This document shows positions 25,401 through 37,400 of a DNA stretch of 64,000 bases, one piece after another. Location of the stretch: positions 22,242,841 to 22,306,840 of the forward strand of contig NC_092575.1 in the NCBI RefSeq assembly GCF_037975245.1, given 5' to 3'. Made by a program: the position numbers and the translations under genes. A model generated the notes under the pieces. That model did not search any database. It saw only the letters and a program-made list of their open reading frames with translations, and was not told the DNA's origin. The DNA is from Apostichopus japonicus. Its lineage: Eukaryota; Echinodermata; Holothuroidea; Aspidochirotida; Stichopodidae. Each line of letters begins with the position of its first letter. Position 1 is the stretch's first letter.

Positions 25401-28400
25401 GTATCTTTTATTTGACCTCATAGGGTTACAAACTATAAATAGTACTACCTATACTGATCAAAGAGAAATTGGAAAAAAACTCCAGACAAGGTATACATGT
25501 GCAAGGTAGTTAAACATACAAGTGTAGTTAAACATACAAGTATTAACATAGGCTTTTTTTCCAAGGTAACCCTGTTCTAGTTTTAAGTAGTGCTTTAGCT
25601 AGAAACGAATCAGCTTTGTAGCTCCACAGGATTTTTAATCACTAGAAGTTAAGAAATAGGAAAATGTCTGTATTCTATAAACTGAAGAACAAACTCCTCC
25701 CATATAGAGTTTGAATCATGTGACTTTGTATTGCCATTTTTACAAAATTGTGATTAAAGAGTATTGAGCATAAGGGTTGCTCTGCCTTGGCAGACAGTTA
25801 CCTAACATTGTCAATTCTGAGTATTAAAATGAGATATTTACATAACATATTTTTGCATCAAATAAAAAGTTAAAAGAAGGAAAAACGAAAAGGAAGATAA
25901 AAAATCTGTTTACTATAACTCTCTTTTTTAGGAAAGTCACCCTGTTAGAATTCTACCTTAAAATTTATTGTCAGGTTGCAATCATGAAGTTATACATTTA
26001 TCTCCTTCTATTTTAGAGGTAAATATTTAAATAACTGTCTTAATGCCTGTGAGCTCAGTGTAGTCCTAACCTGACCAATGGCAACCTGTTAGAGAAGGAC
26101 TTTCTGTAATAGAAAGGATTAACATAACTGTTATTTGTTTGTTAATTTGTTTTATATTAGGCTAACATGGAATGAGTTATAAACTTGTAGACTTCTTGTA
26201 CAGGAAGGTGGGAGGTGTGAGGAGAAGCTGGAGAAGGGGAAGGAAGGGGGAACATTTTATATTTGCTGCTGGGGTATACCACAGCAACCACTATCTTCTT
26301 TCCTAACACCCATAAACCCCTTCACAGAGAACTATCTCTTTTTCCAAATTAAAAAATATCTCAGAGACTATGAAAACATATTGAAATAAATCAGCAAAGA
26401 TGGCCTCACCTTCCAAGACTAGCACCAAGTCTTCCATACCAGTATCTCCGGGGTCCGTCAGTCTGAGTTCATCCTCTACGGGGGCGATCAACAGGTCATA
26501 CAGAGCCCTCAGAGGGGGTTTGCCCGACCAAGCCTTATGGTCTAATCCCGCTGGTTTGGCGAAGACACTTCCGTTGGACCTGAGAGTACCGCTGAGGCTG
26601 TGCACGCTGGATAGACTCCTCATGCTGCTGTTCCGTCTCTGGTTGCCCCCGGCGACAGAATGGTCCTCCTTGTCCACCAGCTTGGTACCGCTCAGGGATA
26701 CCAGATGCTGGTGGAATATATCGTCCGCCTCGCTCTCGGTCTCGCTGGCTATCTCGCTGCCGGTGGAGAAGCCACGGTGGGCCTCCACGCCCAGGGTCTC
26801 ACGGGCGTGCATGATGTGTTGGTCCAGGTATGACGAGGCACTGAAGTTAAGGCTGAGGTCCGCCGTGGAATGTGACGACCGGTTGGATCTCATAGTTTGG
26901 TCCGACGGTTCCTTCTCCAACTCGGAGAGGTCTGCATCGTGAAACACTACCAAGCCTACAAGCAAAGAAAGTGGATCAAAAAATTAAGTGAGTGAACCAA
27001 TAACAATGTATTTAAACAAATATAAAAGTATATATAAGTTTATACATTAGTAACTGCTGTATATGGGCAATCTAAAAGCCCTTGTCGACCATGTTTGATT
27101 GATTAATAAAAGCACTCATAGTGAATCAGTGATATAACAACCATGTCTGTATACTGTTCAAAATGTGTGTGTGTGTGTGTGTGGGGGGGGGGGTGGGGGA
27201 GGAAAGAGAGGGAAGGGGAAAAATAGGAGTAAGGATGTGTTAACGAAGTTACTGGACTTTGTCACCTTACATAAGCACATCCTTTCGGTGTTGCATTCTT
27301 CTGTTTTGTTTCTATTTGCCACCGACTTCATCCTTTTTCAACCACCCCCCCTCTTTAAGATAGCAAAGCACCTACAGAAAAATGATTTCATGTTTCCATA
27401 TTTGAATATAAGCATGACTCTTCAAAGTAAAGATGATCACGGCATATTTCTTACCTTCCCTAGGTGAGAGCAACCAAATATGCAGATGACCTCCAGCTAT
27501 TGAGAAATAAAGTACTGTTGCTGTTTGCCTCTTGACAACCTCCACCATCTGTTCAACATCCACCATGGAGCACCCCTCACTCTCTCCTTCTATGTCAGCA
27601 CTGGGGTTCTGCCTTACCAGCATATGATCGATGAAAGCCTTGTTTTTACCTCTCTCGGCCACCGCCAGGGCCTCGTCGGTCCTCCCGGCGGAGACCAGTA
27701 TCCTCTGAAGCGTCTGATAGGAGGCCGTCTGGGCGTCCAACATGGACATCTGATGGTCGCTCCCTGGGTAGGTACTGTGACTGATCTTTTCAAAGATATC
27801 TATGGCTTTATAAAGCTGTTGTTGAGCCTCTTCGTCGCTCCCGCTGGACCAGAGGCTGAGCCCGAGGCGGTACCGGATCTTGGCCTCGTCCTCATCCCTA
27901 CCGAGTTGATCGGCGATCTGGAGACCCTGTCTGAGGTACGCAATGCTCTGAGAAAAGTTGCCCAGGGAGTGGTGGACTCTACCCAGACTACTGTAAGCTA
28001 ACGTCTTTGCCGCTCTATCGTTCAGTTCGGCTGCGATACTGAGGTGCTGTTCCTGGTACATTATCGCCTTCTGGAAGTTACCCAGGGACTCCTGTACCAT
28101 ACCTAAATTTCCAAATGCCCTGCACTGCTTCGAGAGATCGTTCATCTCCTCTGCGATATTCAGGTCCATCTGATGAAATTCCAGAGCCCTGTCGAATTCC
28201 TCCATGAGCAGGTTCACCTCCCCGAGACCGCAGGCGGCATCGCCTTGGGCCGACTTGTCTTTCATCTCCATGGCGAGACTCAGCTGATGCTTTAAGCACG
28301 ACACCGACTGCTCAAAGTTTCCCATGTGGCTGTGAATCTTCCCTAGCTCACCGTAAGCAGAGGCTTTGGCGGAGAGATTTTCAGTTTCGTGAGCGAGAAG

Positions 28401-31400
28401 CAGTCTCTTCTCGAAGCAGAAGAGAGCTTGCTGAAGATTTCCTACGACTTTCTGGACGTTACCCAGACCCTGGTATGCCCGATTCTGTTCCTCCACGTTA
28501 CTCATCTTTTGCGCTACAGATAAGTACTGCTCAAAGTTTTTCACAGCGTCTTCGTAATCGCCCAAGGATTCGTAGCATTCCGCGAGGTGGCCGTATGCAC
28601 GGCCTCTGTCGAAGGTCACGGTGCTACCGACGCAATGTTCTAAGATCGAGAGCTGTTCCTCGAAGAAACCGAGGGCATCTTCGAAGAGACTCATATTCAT
28701 TTTGGATATTCCTAGATTGCCGCAGGCCTGAGCCTGTAGTACGCTATCACCCAGCTCCCGAGACCTCTCGAGCTGTTCCTCGTAACACTTGAAAGCATCA
28801 AGGTACTTAGCCAGCGAAGAATGCACCGCTCCCAGGTGGCTGTGTGCTTTACATTCTCCCTTCATGTCGTTTAACTCTTGATAGAGTTGGAGCTCTTGAG
28901 TGTGGAAGCCTAGAGATTTGTCGTAATGTTTCAGTTTTCGGTGGGCGGCTCCTAACGAGCCAAAGGCACTTGCTTCCAGTGATTTATTTTCTGCTTGCTT
29001 AGCGAGCTGCAATTGTTGTTCGTAATACTTCACAGCCCCCTCGGTGTCTCTCTTGGCCATGTATACATCCCCGAGGTTTCCCAGGGCTCGGAACTTGCCG
29101 GGGACGTTCTTCACTTGGTGAGCGATCGTTAGGAAGCACTTCTGGCACTGTTCCGAGCGTTTGTAATTCCCGAGTGTTCTATACGCAAGACCGAGATTAC
29201 AGTATGCACGTCCCATACTAATCTTATCTTTTAATTCGCTAGCCAAGAGCAAATCCTTTTCATAAAATTGTACGGCATCTTTGTAATGCCCCAGAGAGTA
29301 ATGCGCATAGCCTAGATTATGATAAGCTTTGCCGATGCCGGCTTTGTCCTTAACCGCTTCGCAAACGCTGAGATATTTGTCGTAGTGAGGTAGAGCTTGA
29401 GCAAATTCACCCCTGGAACTTAAATAGTTCCCCATGTTGATGAGAGCTCGAGTTTGGCTTGATCTATCTCGTAGCTCCTGAGAAATGTTCAGATGTCCTC
29501 TGTAATGTTCCATGGCCTTGTCGTGCATATTCATAGCTTGATATGCGACAGCGAGGTTGCCATGCGTGGAAGCTTCCGCGACTCGATCGTTGACCTCTCT
29601 CGAAATCACCAGCTCTTGCTTGTGATATTTCACAGCTTGGTCGTGCTGTTCCAGAGAGGTGTAAGCGTTCCCCATATTTCCATAAGCTCTGCCTTGCCCC
29701 GCGACGTCTTTCTGGGCCATGGCTATCATGAGATGGGCTTTGTGTAACTTCAACGCTGTATCGTACTGTCCTAATTGCTGATAGACGATACCTAGATTTG
29801 AGCACGCCCTTCCCTCTGTACTTTTGTCCTTCATACTGAGGGATATATTTAACTGCTGCTCATGAAAGTTCTTGGCTTGGTCCAAGTCCCCGTCACAACG
29901 CGCAGCGTGGCCCAGGCCCGCGCAGGCTCTGGCCTCTATTGCACGATCACCCAAATGTTTGGAAATGTTCAGAACTTTACTATGGTACTGTATAGCTTGT
30001 TTGAACTCTCTTTTGTAATGAAATGCACTGCCTAAGTTGCTATACGCTCTGGCCTCTTCGTTTTTGTTTTCAAGTTCTTGAGCTATCTCTAAATGTTCTT
30101 TATGACAGTCCAAAGCATTGCTGGCCTCTCCCAGTGCCAAGAAGACAGCACCGACATTGCCTATCTCCCGAGCCTCAAACTGCTTGTCGCTGAGTTGCTT
30201 CGCTAATAAGACACACTGTTTATGGCTGGCTAAGGCATTGGGGTAGTCACCAATCGCTGAGTACACATGACCTTTGGAGAGAGACATAAAACAAAACATG
30301 AATAGGTTTAAAAAATAAGCAAAAAAGTGGTTAATTCTCATACAGAAATGTTTCTACACTGTAAGACAAGCCTTAATACCTTTGAAGCATCAAGTTGCAT
30401 TTACCACAGAGCATCTCAAATTCTTTCACATGTAACCTCTCTCATCCTCTTCCCTACATCCTCTCACCCAACCTTCCCATCCTCAAAATACCTCTCCCAT
30501 CCTGTCACACACAACCACTCCCATCCTCTCACACGTCACCCATCCTGTTTCATGGTACCTCTGCCATCCTGTAACATGCAACCTCTCCCATCCTGTCACA
30601 TGCAACCTCTCCCATACTGTCACATGCAAATTCTCCCAAGAACCTCTCCCATCCTGTCACATGCAACCCCTCCGACACAACCTCTCCCATCCTGTCACAT
30701 GCAACCTCTCCCATCCTGTCACATGCAAACTTTCCCATCCTGTCACAATCAACCTCTCCCACACAGCCTCTACCATCCTATCACAATCAACCTCTCCCAC
30801 ACAGCCTCTACCATCCTATCACAAGCAACCACTCCCATCCTATCCTACATAACCCACCCCAACCTCTCCCATCCTGCCACATGCAACCTCTCCCACACCT
30901 CTACCATCCTATCACTTAGCAACCACTCCCATCCTATCCCACACAACCCATCCCAACCTCTCCCATAGGTTGTTATATTTTTCAATTAACATGAAACTGA
31001 GTGGCTCTCTGAGTAACAGTATACCAACACATGAACAAAGTGAAAGCAATATTTCTTTCCTTTATATTTTTTGTCGGACATTCCCAAGGTTAGACCTATC
31101 ATAGCCGTAAATATTTACGATGTCCCTGAATGTGTAAATTTCCACTCCAGATTTATTTCAAATGGAGGAGAGATACAATTACCAGCTACTTGTGTCGTTC
31201 TTCTTCGTTCAAACCGATATATAATGTTGCACTCGACGACTTTTGTTACAAATACTTTAAGACTACAACGGTAATATAGCTCAGCTAAAGTGTCAAGCAG
31301 AAAACATACAAATAACGGCAGAGATAACCGTGTAGTGTATCTGAAATAATCCACGAACACATTTTGACATTCTGCTGTGGAACGTTACACCAATCTTGAA

Positions 31401-34400
31401 ATATCGTCAGACTTCAAATAAGTTTACTACTAAGATTCCAAGTTAAAAACAATTTATATGCAAAATATCATCAAAGTTATTGTTTAGTTTGAATCATCCT
31501 AGGATAAATCTATCAGGTGTTCCAACATATAAGCTCTTTTTCACTGAAAATCAATTTGATTAAAATCTTTAGACTGTGGTATAAATACAATGTTAGTTAG
31601 TGACTGCATTAAAATGAAGAACATTCAGGTGAGAGCGGGAAGGGTGGAAGTGGGGGGGGGGGTGGAACAGCCTTGCTTTTCGTGCTATTTGAAAAACTGA
31701 ACGTAGGACATGTTCTTTCATCACTACTGTACGTTAGTGATGAGACCGATGTGACCAAATCATTTCAAAGTTTTGATTAATCACCTGAGACCAATGTGAC
31801 CAAATCATGAGACCTGTTTTCAACATATTGCTTTAAACTTGAGCCATGAGGTAAAACACTTAGCCTTCTAGTTTTTATCTGCAAATTCTCTCAACATTCC
31901 ACTATGAGTATAGGTACATTCACAGACTGACAGACACATTTGAAGAAACATGAACCTGTGGAGTCCTGAGGGGATCAATTTACATCTAAAGACATGGAAA
32001 TTACACCTGAAAGAAATCAATACCAGATCATATAGAATGAATATGAATACGGGTCTACATGAACCTATCAAAAGAAAGTTGTGTTTTTCCTAATGCTCAC
32101 TTTCAGTGCAGAATAAATTTTGTTGAGATATGGCAATCAGGCTAGTGGTAAATTTGGGGAGGCTTTTTGCTAAATACCAAAGCAATGTGATGTGTGCTGA
32201 CACAAATAACACCAACTGGTACAAGCAGTCAGTTATTGACAAGGAGAGGGTTCCTTAATTAACTCAATTACTCAATTCCTTAATTAACTTAATTAAGGAT
32301 CAGAGAAAAACATGGGTTGGACCAAGGCAAGATGGAATCAAAATATCACGATGCCTTGATTGCAGAACAATAAATGGTGTAGGCTGCTAGGTTGCTAAAG
32401 TCTAAAGTGTTAAGGGTTTATTCACAAGAGCATTCTTCTCATGTCAGTAGCTTCCTAAATTATTATTCCAACTGATTCCCTCCTATAGCATCTGGGCAGT
32501 TCAATTTTATGCATATGAATATGCATTTTCTCGATTCAGTGATTAAATTACAGTAGACTTGACCTATGCACTAATATTGAGTTGTTGTTGTTGTTTTTTT
32601 CATCCTTTTTATTTCTTTATTTCCCTTTCATTTTTTGTTTACTTAATTTTACCAAATAGAGCATGCAAGCATCGTTTTTATGAATATACTCAAAATAAGA
32701 TTGCAACTGATCAAACTGGATACCACCAGAGACTTGATTTTTTATTTCTTGAAACGAAACGTTACTATTCAAGCCTATAATATTCATCTATAATATCCAA
32801 TTTACAACCACAAAAAAAAAAAAAAAAAATTGCTCTTCCAGACATTTAAAGTGTGTGAGAGATAAATGAGGGATTTTCTAATCACATACTTAACGTCTGT
32901 AATATCCAATCTACAACAACGAAAAACAAAACAAAATTTCTCTTCCAGACATTTAAAGTGTGTGAGAGATAAATGAGGGATTTTCTTATCACATACTTTA
33001 CTCTACAATATCCAATTTACCCCCCCCCCCCCCCAAAAAAAAATTCTCTTCCAGACATTTAAAGTGTGTGAGAGATAAACGATTGTTACAAATCTTACCA
33101 AGACTGCTTAAGGCCGATGCAGCTACTGTTCGATCCTTCTGCTTCATGGCTAGTACAAGCTGGAATCTATGGTGCGTCAAGGCTTCCTTATAGCTACCCT
33201 TGGAAAAGTATGCAGCGCCAAGGTTACCATGAGCTCTGCATTCTCCTACTTGATCACCTACAAGATAAAAAAAAGAGAGATGAAAAAAAATTGCACCATT
33301 TTTTTATCAATTTTGGTAACTTTATATACATCCTTTCTTAATATTTATTTTATTTCTTTAAATATTATTTATTTCTTTAAAAATTATTTATTTCTTAAAA
33401 TAAATTTCTGTACTTGCCATTTGACAAGGAACAATTTGCCTGAATAATATTTTTCACTGGAGTTATACCATTTAGGCATCTGGCATCATTCTGCTAACAG
33501 GGCACTACCTTACAGATGCTACTGAAAGTGCCCTTTCCAACAATAACAAGAAAACTTTGACTTTGCAACAAAAACATATTTGTCACGCAGCACGGTGTAA
33601 TAAGGATGTAACCTGGGTGGCAAATGGGTGTATCAGTTTGCTGTTAAATATTTCGGACAAATTTCAACAAACTCGTTATCATGAAACGGTTCACCAAAAG
33701 TCACAACACCACCAACAGCCCGGAGCTGTAATTGGCCACCTGTTACAGAGGACACTCGTAACCAGGGGCACATTCATGTCACAAATAATAATCTGACACG
33801 GTTATCCGCTCTCCAATTTTCCAAGTCCAAAATTTGTTTATCTTTTGAATCAAATTAAGACAGATTACAGTATTTAATCGACACAGAGGCCACAGTTTCC
33901 AATACGTCGTGACGGATGAGGAGAAAGAGAATCGATGAATTAGGTATAAATGGAACTGACATATGACATAGCATCTCAAATTATTCTCTGGGGTATGCAA
34001 CAGATGTAGCCGCTACAAGCGACCATGGCATCCGCATTCATCTTAATGAATATAATTCGTTGTTACGATTGGCCTGACCTACAATTTCTGAAATAGAATA
34101 AGCTAGGTGACATTTAACTCTCTGTGGTCAAGTCTGTAGATGAGCCTCAAAAATAATAATCACTGGATAAACTGGAAAAATATATTACATTTCTTTTTGA
34201 CTTTGATTTATTTCTGGGTTGTTTTTTCCATCTTCTGTCTGCCTTCGTTCAATGGGGAGTGATCAACATGGAAGACCAGCCGCAGATTTTTATTAAATGA
34301 TTGGATTGTCTGTGGCCTGTCATTAGAGTGTCTCCATCTTGAACATGGCCTAGTGACCAGCCCATAAGTTCCATCTCCATAGTTACCATGAGCTTTAAAT

Positions 34401-37400
34401 GTTCCCTTATGGGCAATTTTATGTAAGTCAGGGGATCAGGTATGATTGGAAGACCAGTGAGGATGCTTGATAGGTTACACCAATCATAAATAAATATATG
34501 CCTTTCCTAGACATATTAATTTTGACATATTAATTTTTAGAAATTTTGGCAGCAGGGTAAATGAAATTTATCCTTAATAAAAGCAATTAGACTACGCTGT
34601 GCAAAAAGGCAGAGATGCCTTGGGATCAGTTCAAACTGGGGGGGGTGGGGGAGATATTTTGCTTATTTTCTTTAGAACACAAGTATATCCAACAGGAGTA
34701 AGTTTCATTCACTACAACTGCCATCAAGCTAAAGAAAACTTCATTTTTATCATCAATAGATATCAGAGGATAAAATTTTCTCAACACTTAAAAAGCTTCA
34801 AAGCCAACCCTTTGAGGCACTCAAAAAAACAAAAAAAAATTGCTTTTCATCAAACTCACAATTTTTTTTTGTCCTCAGGAGTAACAAATTTAATTAGAAG
34901 CAGACATCTTAATACTTTTCAGCTGGGAGCATCTTCTTTTTTTTTGGCGTTTCCCTCGAGACCGAAACACAAAGACGAGACTTACTGGCAATGACTAAGC
35001 TTAGTGATTTACTTGTAACTGCTAGAGAACTTCCACACGTTTCATCCATCCTAGGCTATCTTTTGTCATCCACAGTGCAGCCGTGCATCCCAGCGATGAA
35101 AACCTGACTTATTGCCCCATGAATTAAACATTTTACATCTGGAAACACTCTGGAGTTTTAGTTTTCCGTTTCTGAATACTAGACAGGTGTTCGTTATGGT
35201 AATCTTCAATTTGCACTATCTATGCACACAGATCATTTTTCCATGTTTTGGGGTACTCGTCTTTTCTTATTGCTCCTTGAGTGGGGGGGGGGTAGTCACA
35301 TCTACCACCGAAACAGGGGATCGATTTAATTACTACAACCCTGGACAGATTCTTTAATACCACTAACTTGATATTTCAAGTCCGCAGCTTCGTGCAACTT
35401 AATTATTGATCATGCAAGATGCAAGATAAAAAAAAATATCTCTTTTCTAGAAAATAATTTGTAGAACGAGATCTTTTTACAGTGAATTATGTACAGGATC
35501 GGTTTGTGAACGGCTGGTGAAGAATCTTACCGAGAGATTTAGCGACTGCTAGATCCTGTTGCATAAAACCAATGGCTTGGTCTGTGTTCCCTAGACCCCA
35601 GTGAGCACTGCTCAGAGCTGAAAACACAGATCCTCTTAGTTTGAGGCTGCAAGTACCTGTTAAACATAAAATATAATTGTTAAAAAGTAAAAAAATAAGG
35701 TAAGAAATAGCCTCAATTGTGAAAAGCAGCTGTTATACCCCCTCAACCTCTCCCCCACCCCCTCCTCAAAACATTAACACTTTAGACCTATCTATGACTT
35801 ATCGTTCCCTGTGCTATTTAGTCAACTATCCTGCATTGCATCAAAAGTCGTAGAGGTACCTGTATACATTAAAATGCCAAATATTTCCATATTTTTTGCA
35901 GTGTACCCTTTTTTCCCCTTCTTTTCCCCCCTCGATATTTTGCTTGATCAATATCTCCAAAGGTCCATCCATTATTTCTTTGAATCTTACCTATTTTCAG
36001 GGCAGATTCCAAAACCACCAATGAGGAGGCATGATAACCAGCTGCTAGTAACTCCTGACCAATCACAGAGATGATTACAAACGGGCTCTTATCCAATTTC
36101 ATAGACTGGAGCTGGTTGTAGATTGGTTCAAAGGTATCTGCAAGAATATCAGAAGATAGATTTGATAAAAGGCTGCATGCAGCTTTAAAAAATATGTTAA
36201 AATGTCTAGATATGCTCCTTCAAGGCTAAACTTGATGGAAGTCAGCTCCTCAGGGGAGGCCTAAATGTTAAATGGTAATGACTTTGAACATCATCATTTG
36301 TCCTTGTCAGAATGTTCAATTCAAACGTGAACATGTGATATATGAGGCCATAAAAGTTGTTTTTTTATGTAATTTCTAACTGAGTTATATGTATTATATC
36401 TGAGGAACTTACTGATCTTCTGTGTTAGATTTATAAGTTCAGCCAATTTACTTGATGAACCTCACATGTTTAAAGGCCATTTCTCCAAAGAAAAAAAAAA
36501 GGGTGCTGCATAGAGGTTACACAACCTAGGCTGAAAGAATTTTTTATTGCAACAGTCTACAAAAGTATCAACATTAACCAACTTTTACAATTTCACAGAA
36601 ACTATTTACGTTGTTGTCGTCATCTTCATCATCGTCATCAAAGTTTTAATTTCATTTCTAGGTGTCTGTTTCATCTGGTTCAGGTTTACTCTTAAGACAC
36701 ATTTTCTCACTTGTTCTTTTGATAATTAATTTGCTTTCTTTGTAAAGCGCCTCGAGCAGTGAATTTTGTCTACTGATTTGGCGCTATATAAGTCTCATTT
36801 ATTATTATTATTATTATTGCTATTATTCACATTGATTTGTACATCCCTGCAATTAATATAAAATCTGAAGAGAATGAAATCCCAGCAAAAATGAAAAATG
36901 CCATCCCTGATCCCGTCTCTTTGATTTCCCCCAATCAGAGGTTACGCACGGACAGACGGGCTGAGGCCAAAGATTATCGCTGTTCGTGTCCTGCAGTCAC
37001 AATCTCTCAGACAAGTTGATATTTCCAAGCTAGAACAAAGCCCCTTATCAAGACTTTGTCATCCTGCAAATCCTTAACCAGTCTTGGAAGTAGGGCATAC
37101 CTCAAAGCTATTGGAGGCCAGGGACTCCCAAAATATGGCTCAATTTGAAATAAAATGCTAAGATAGTGAACTTTGGAAATAAGATGTAGGCTTCTTAGAT
37201 TTTTTTTTTTCCTCCTTCTTTCCTGGGTAAAATCAGAAGCAGATGCTCTGTGCAAGGTGAAGCCATTTAACAGGAAATGTTTAGTTATAAATGTTTAATT
37301 TCAAGAGGTTGATTGACCAGTACAACTTCACTGAAATGAGAGATCATTGGCTGTCAGTTTTCTCTGCTTACAGTTCACTCTAAACTGGCACGTTTTTGTC

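Larger units (their letters stand above)
22331..26409 (-). other. intron, 4.1 kb
   Basis: It contains a copy of the hammerhead-like repeat (22683-22742), a strong G-run cluster on the plus strand (24603-24634), an 18-bp tandem duplication (about 25508-25543) and a purine-rich tract (26205-26255). No coding sequence is supported. Confidence 0.75.
30272..33098 (-). other. intron, 2.8 kb, with minisatellite and tandem repeat
   Basis: It contains a CCTCTCCCATCCTGTCACATGCAA minisatellite (about 30440-30966), a G run near 31650, a short duplication (31736-31820) and a three-copy 108-bp tandem repeat (32783-33085) abutting the upstream exon's donor. Confidence 0.85.

Noticed and set aside
26400-26942. 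180-codon plus-strand ORF
   Set aside because: Antisense shadow of the CHAT exon. It has no recognisable domain and its codons mirror the real frame.
27525-29805. Several antisense and alternate-frame ORFs of 73-158 codons
   Set aside because: Shadows of the 2.8 kb TPR exon, whose lack of TPR-frame stops and higher GC leaves other frames open.
30440-30966. Possible CRISPR-like array
   Set aside because: The units are contiguous with no unique spacers, and the host is clearly eukaryotic. It is a minisatellite.
30327-30968. 213-codon plus-strand ORF rich in LPSCHMQ
   Set aside because: It is the translated minisatellite in an intron; the repeat unit length is a multiple of three, which keeps the frame open.
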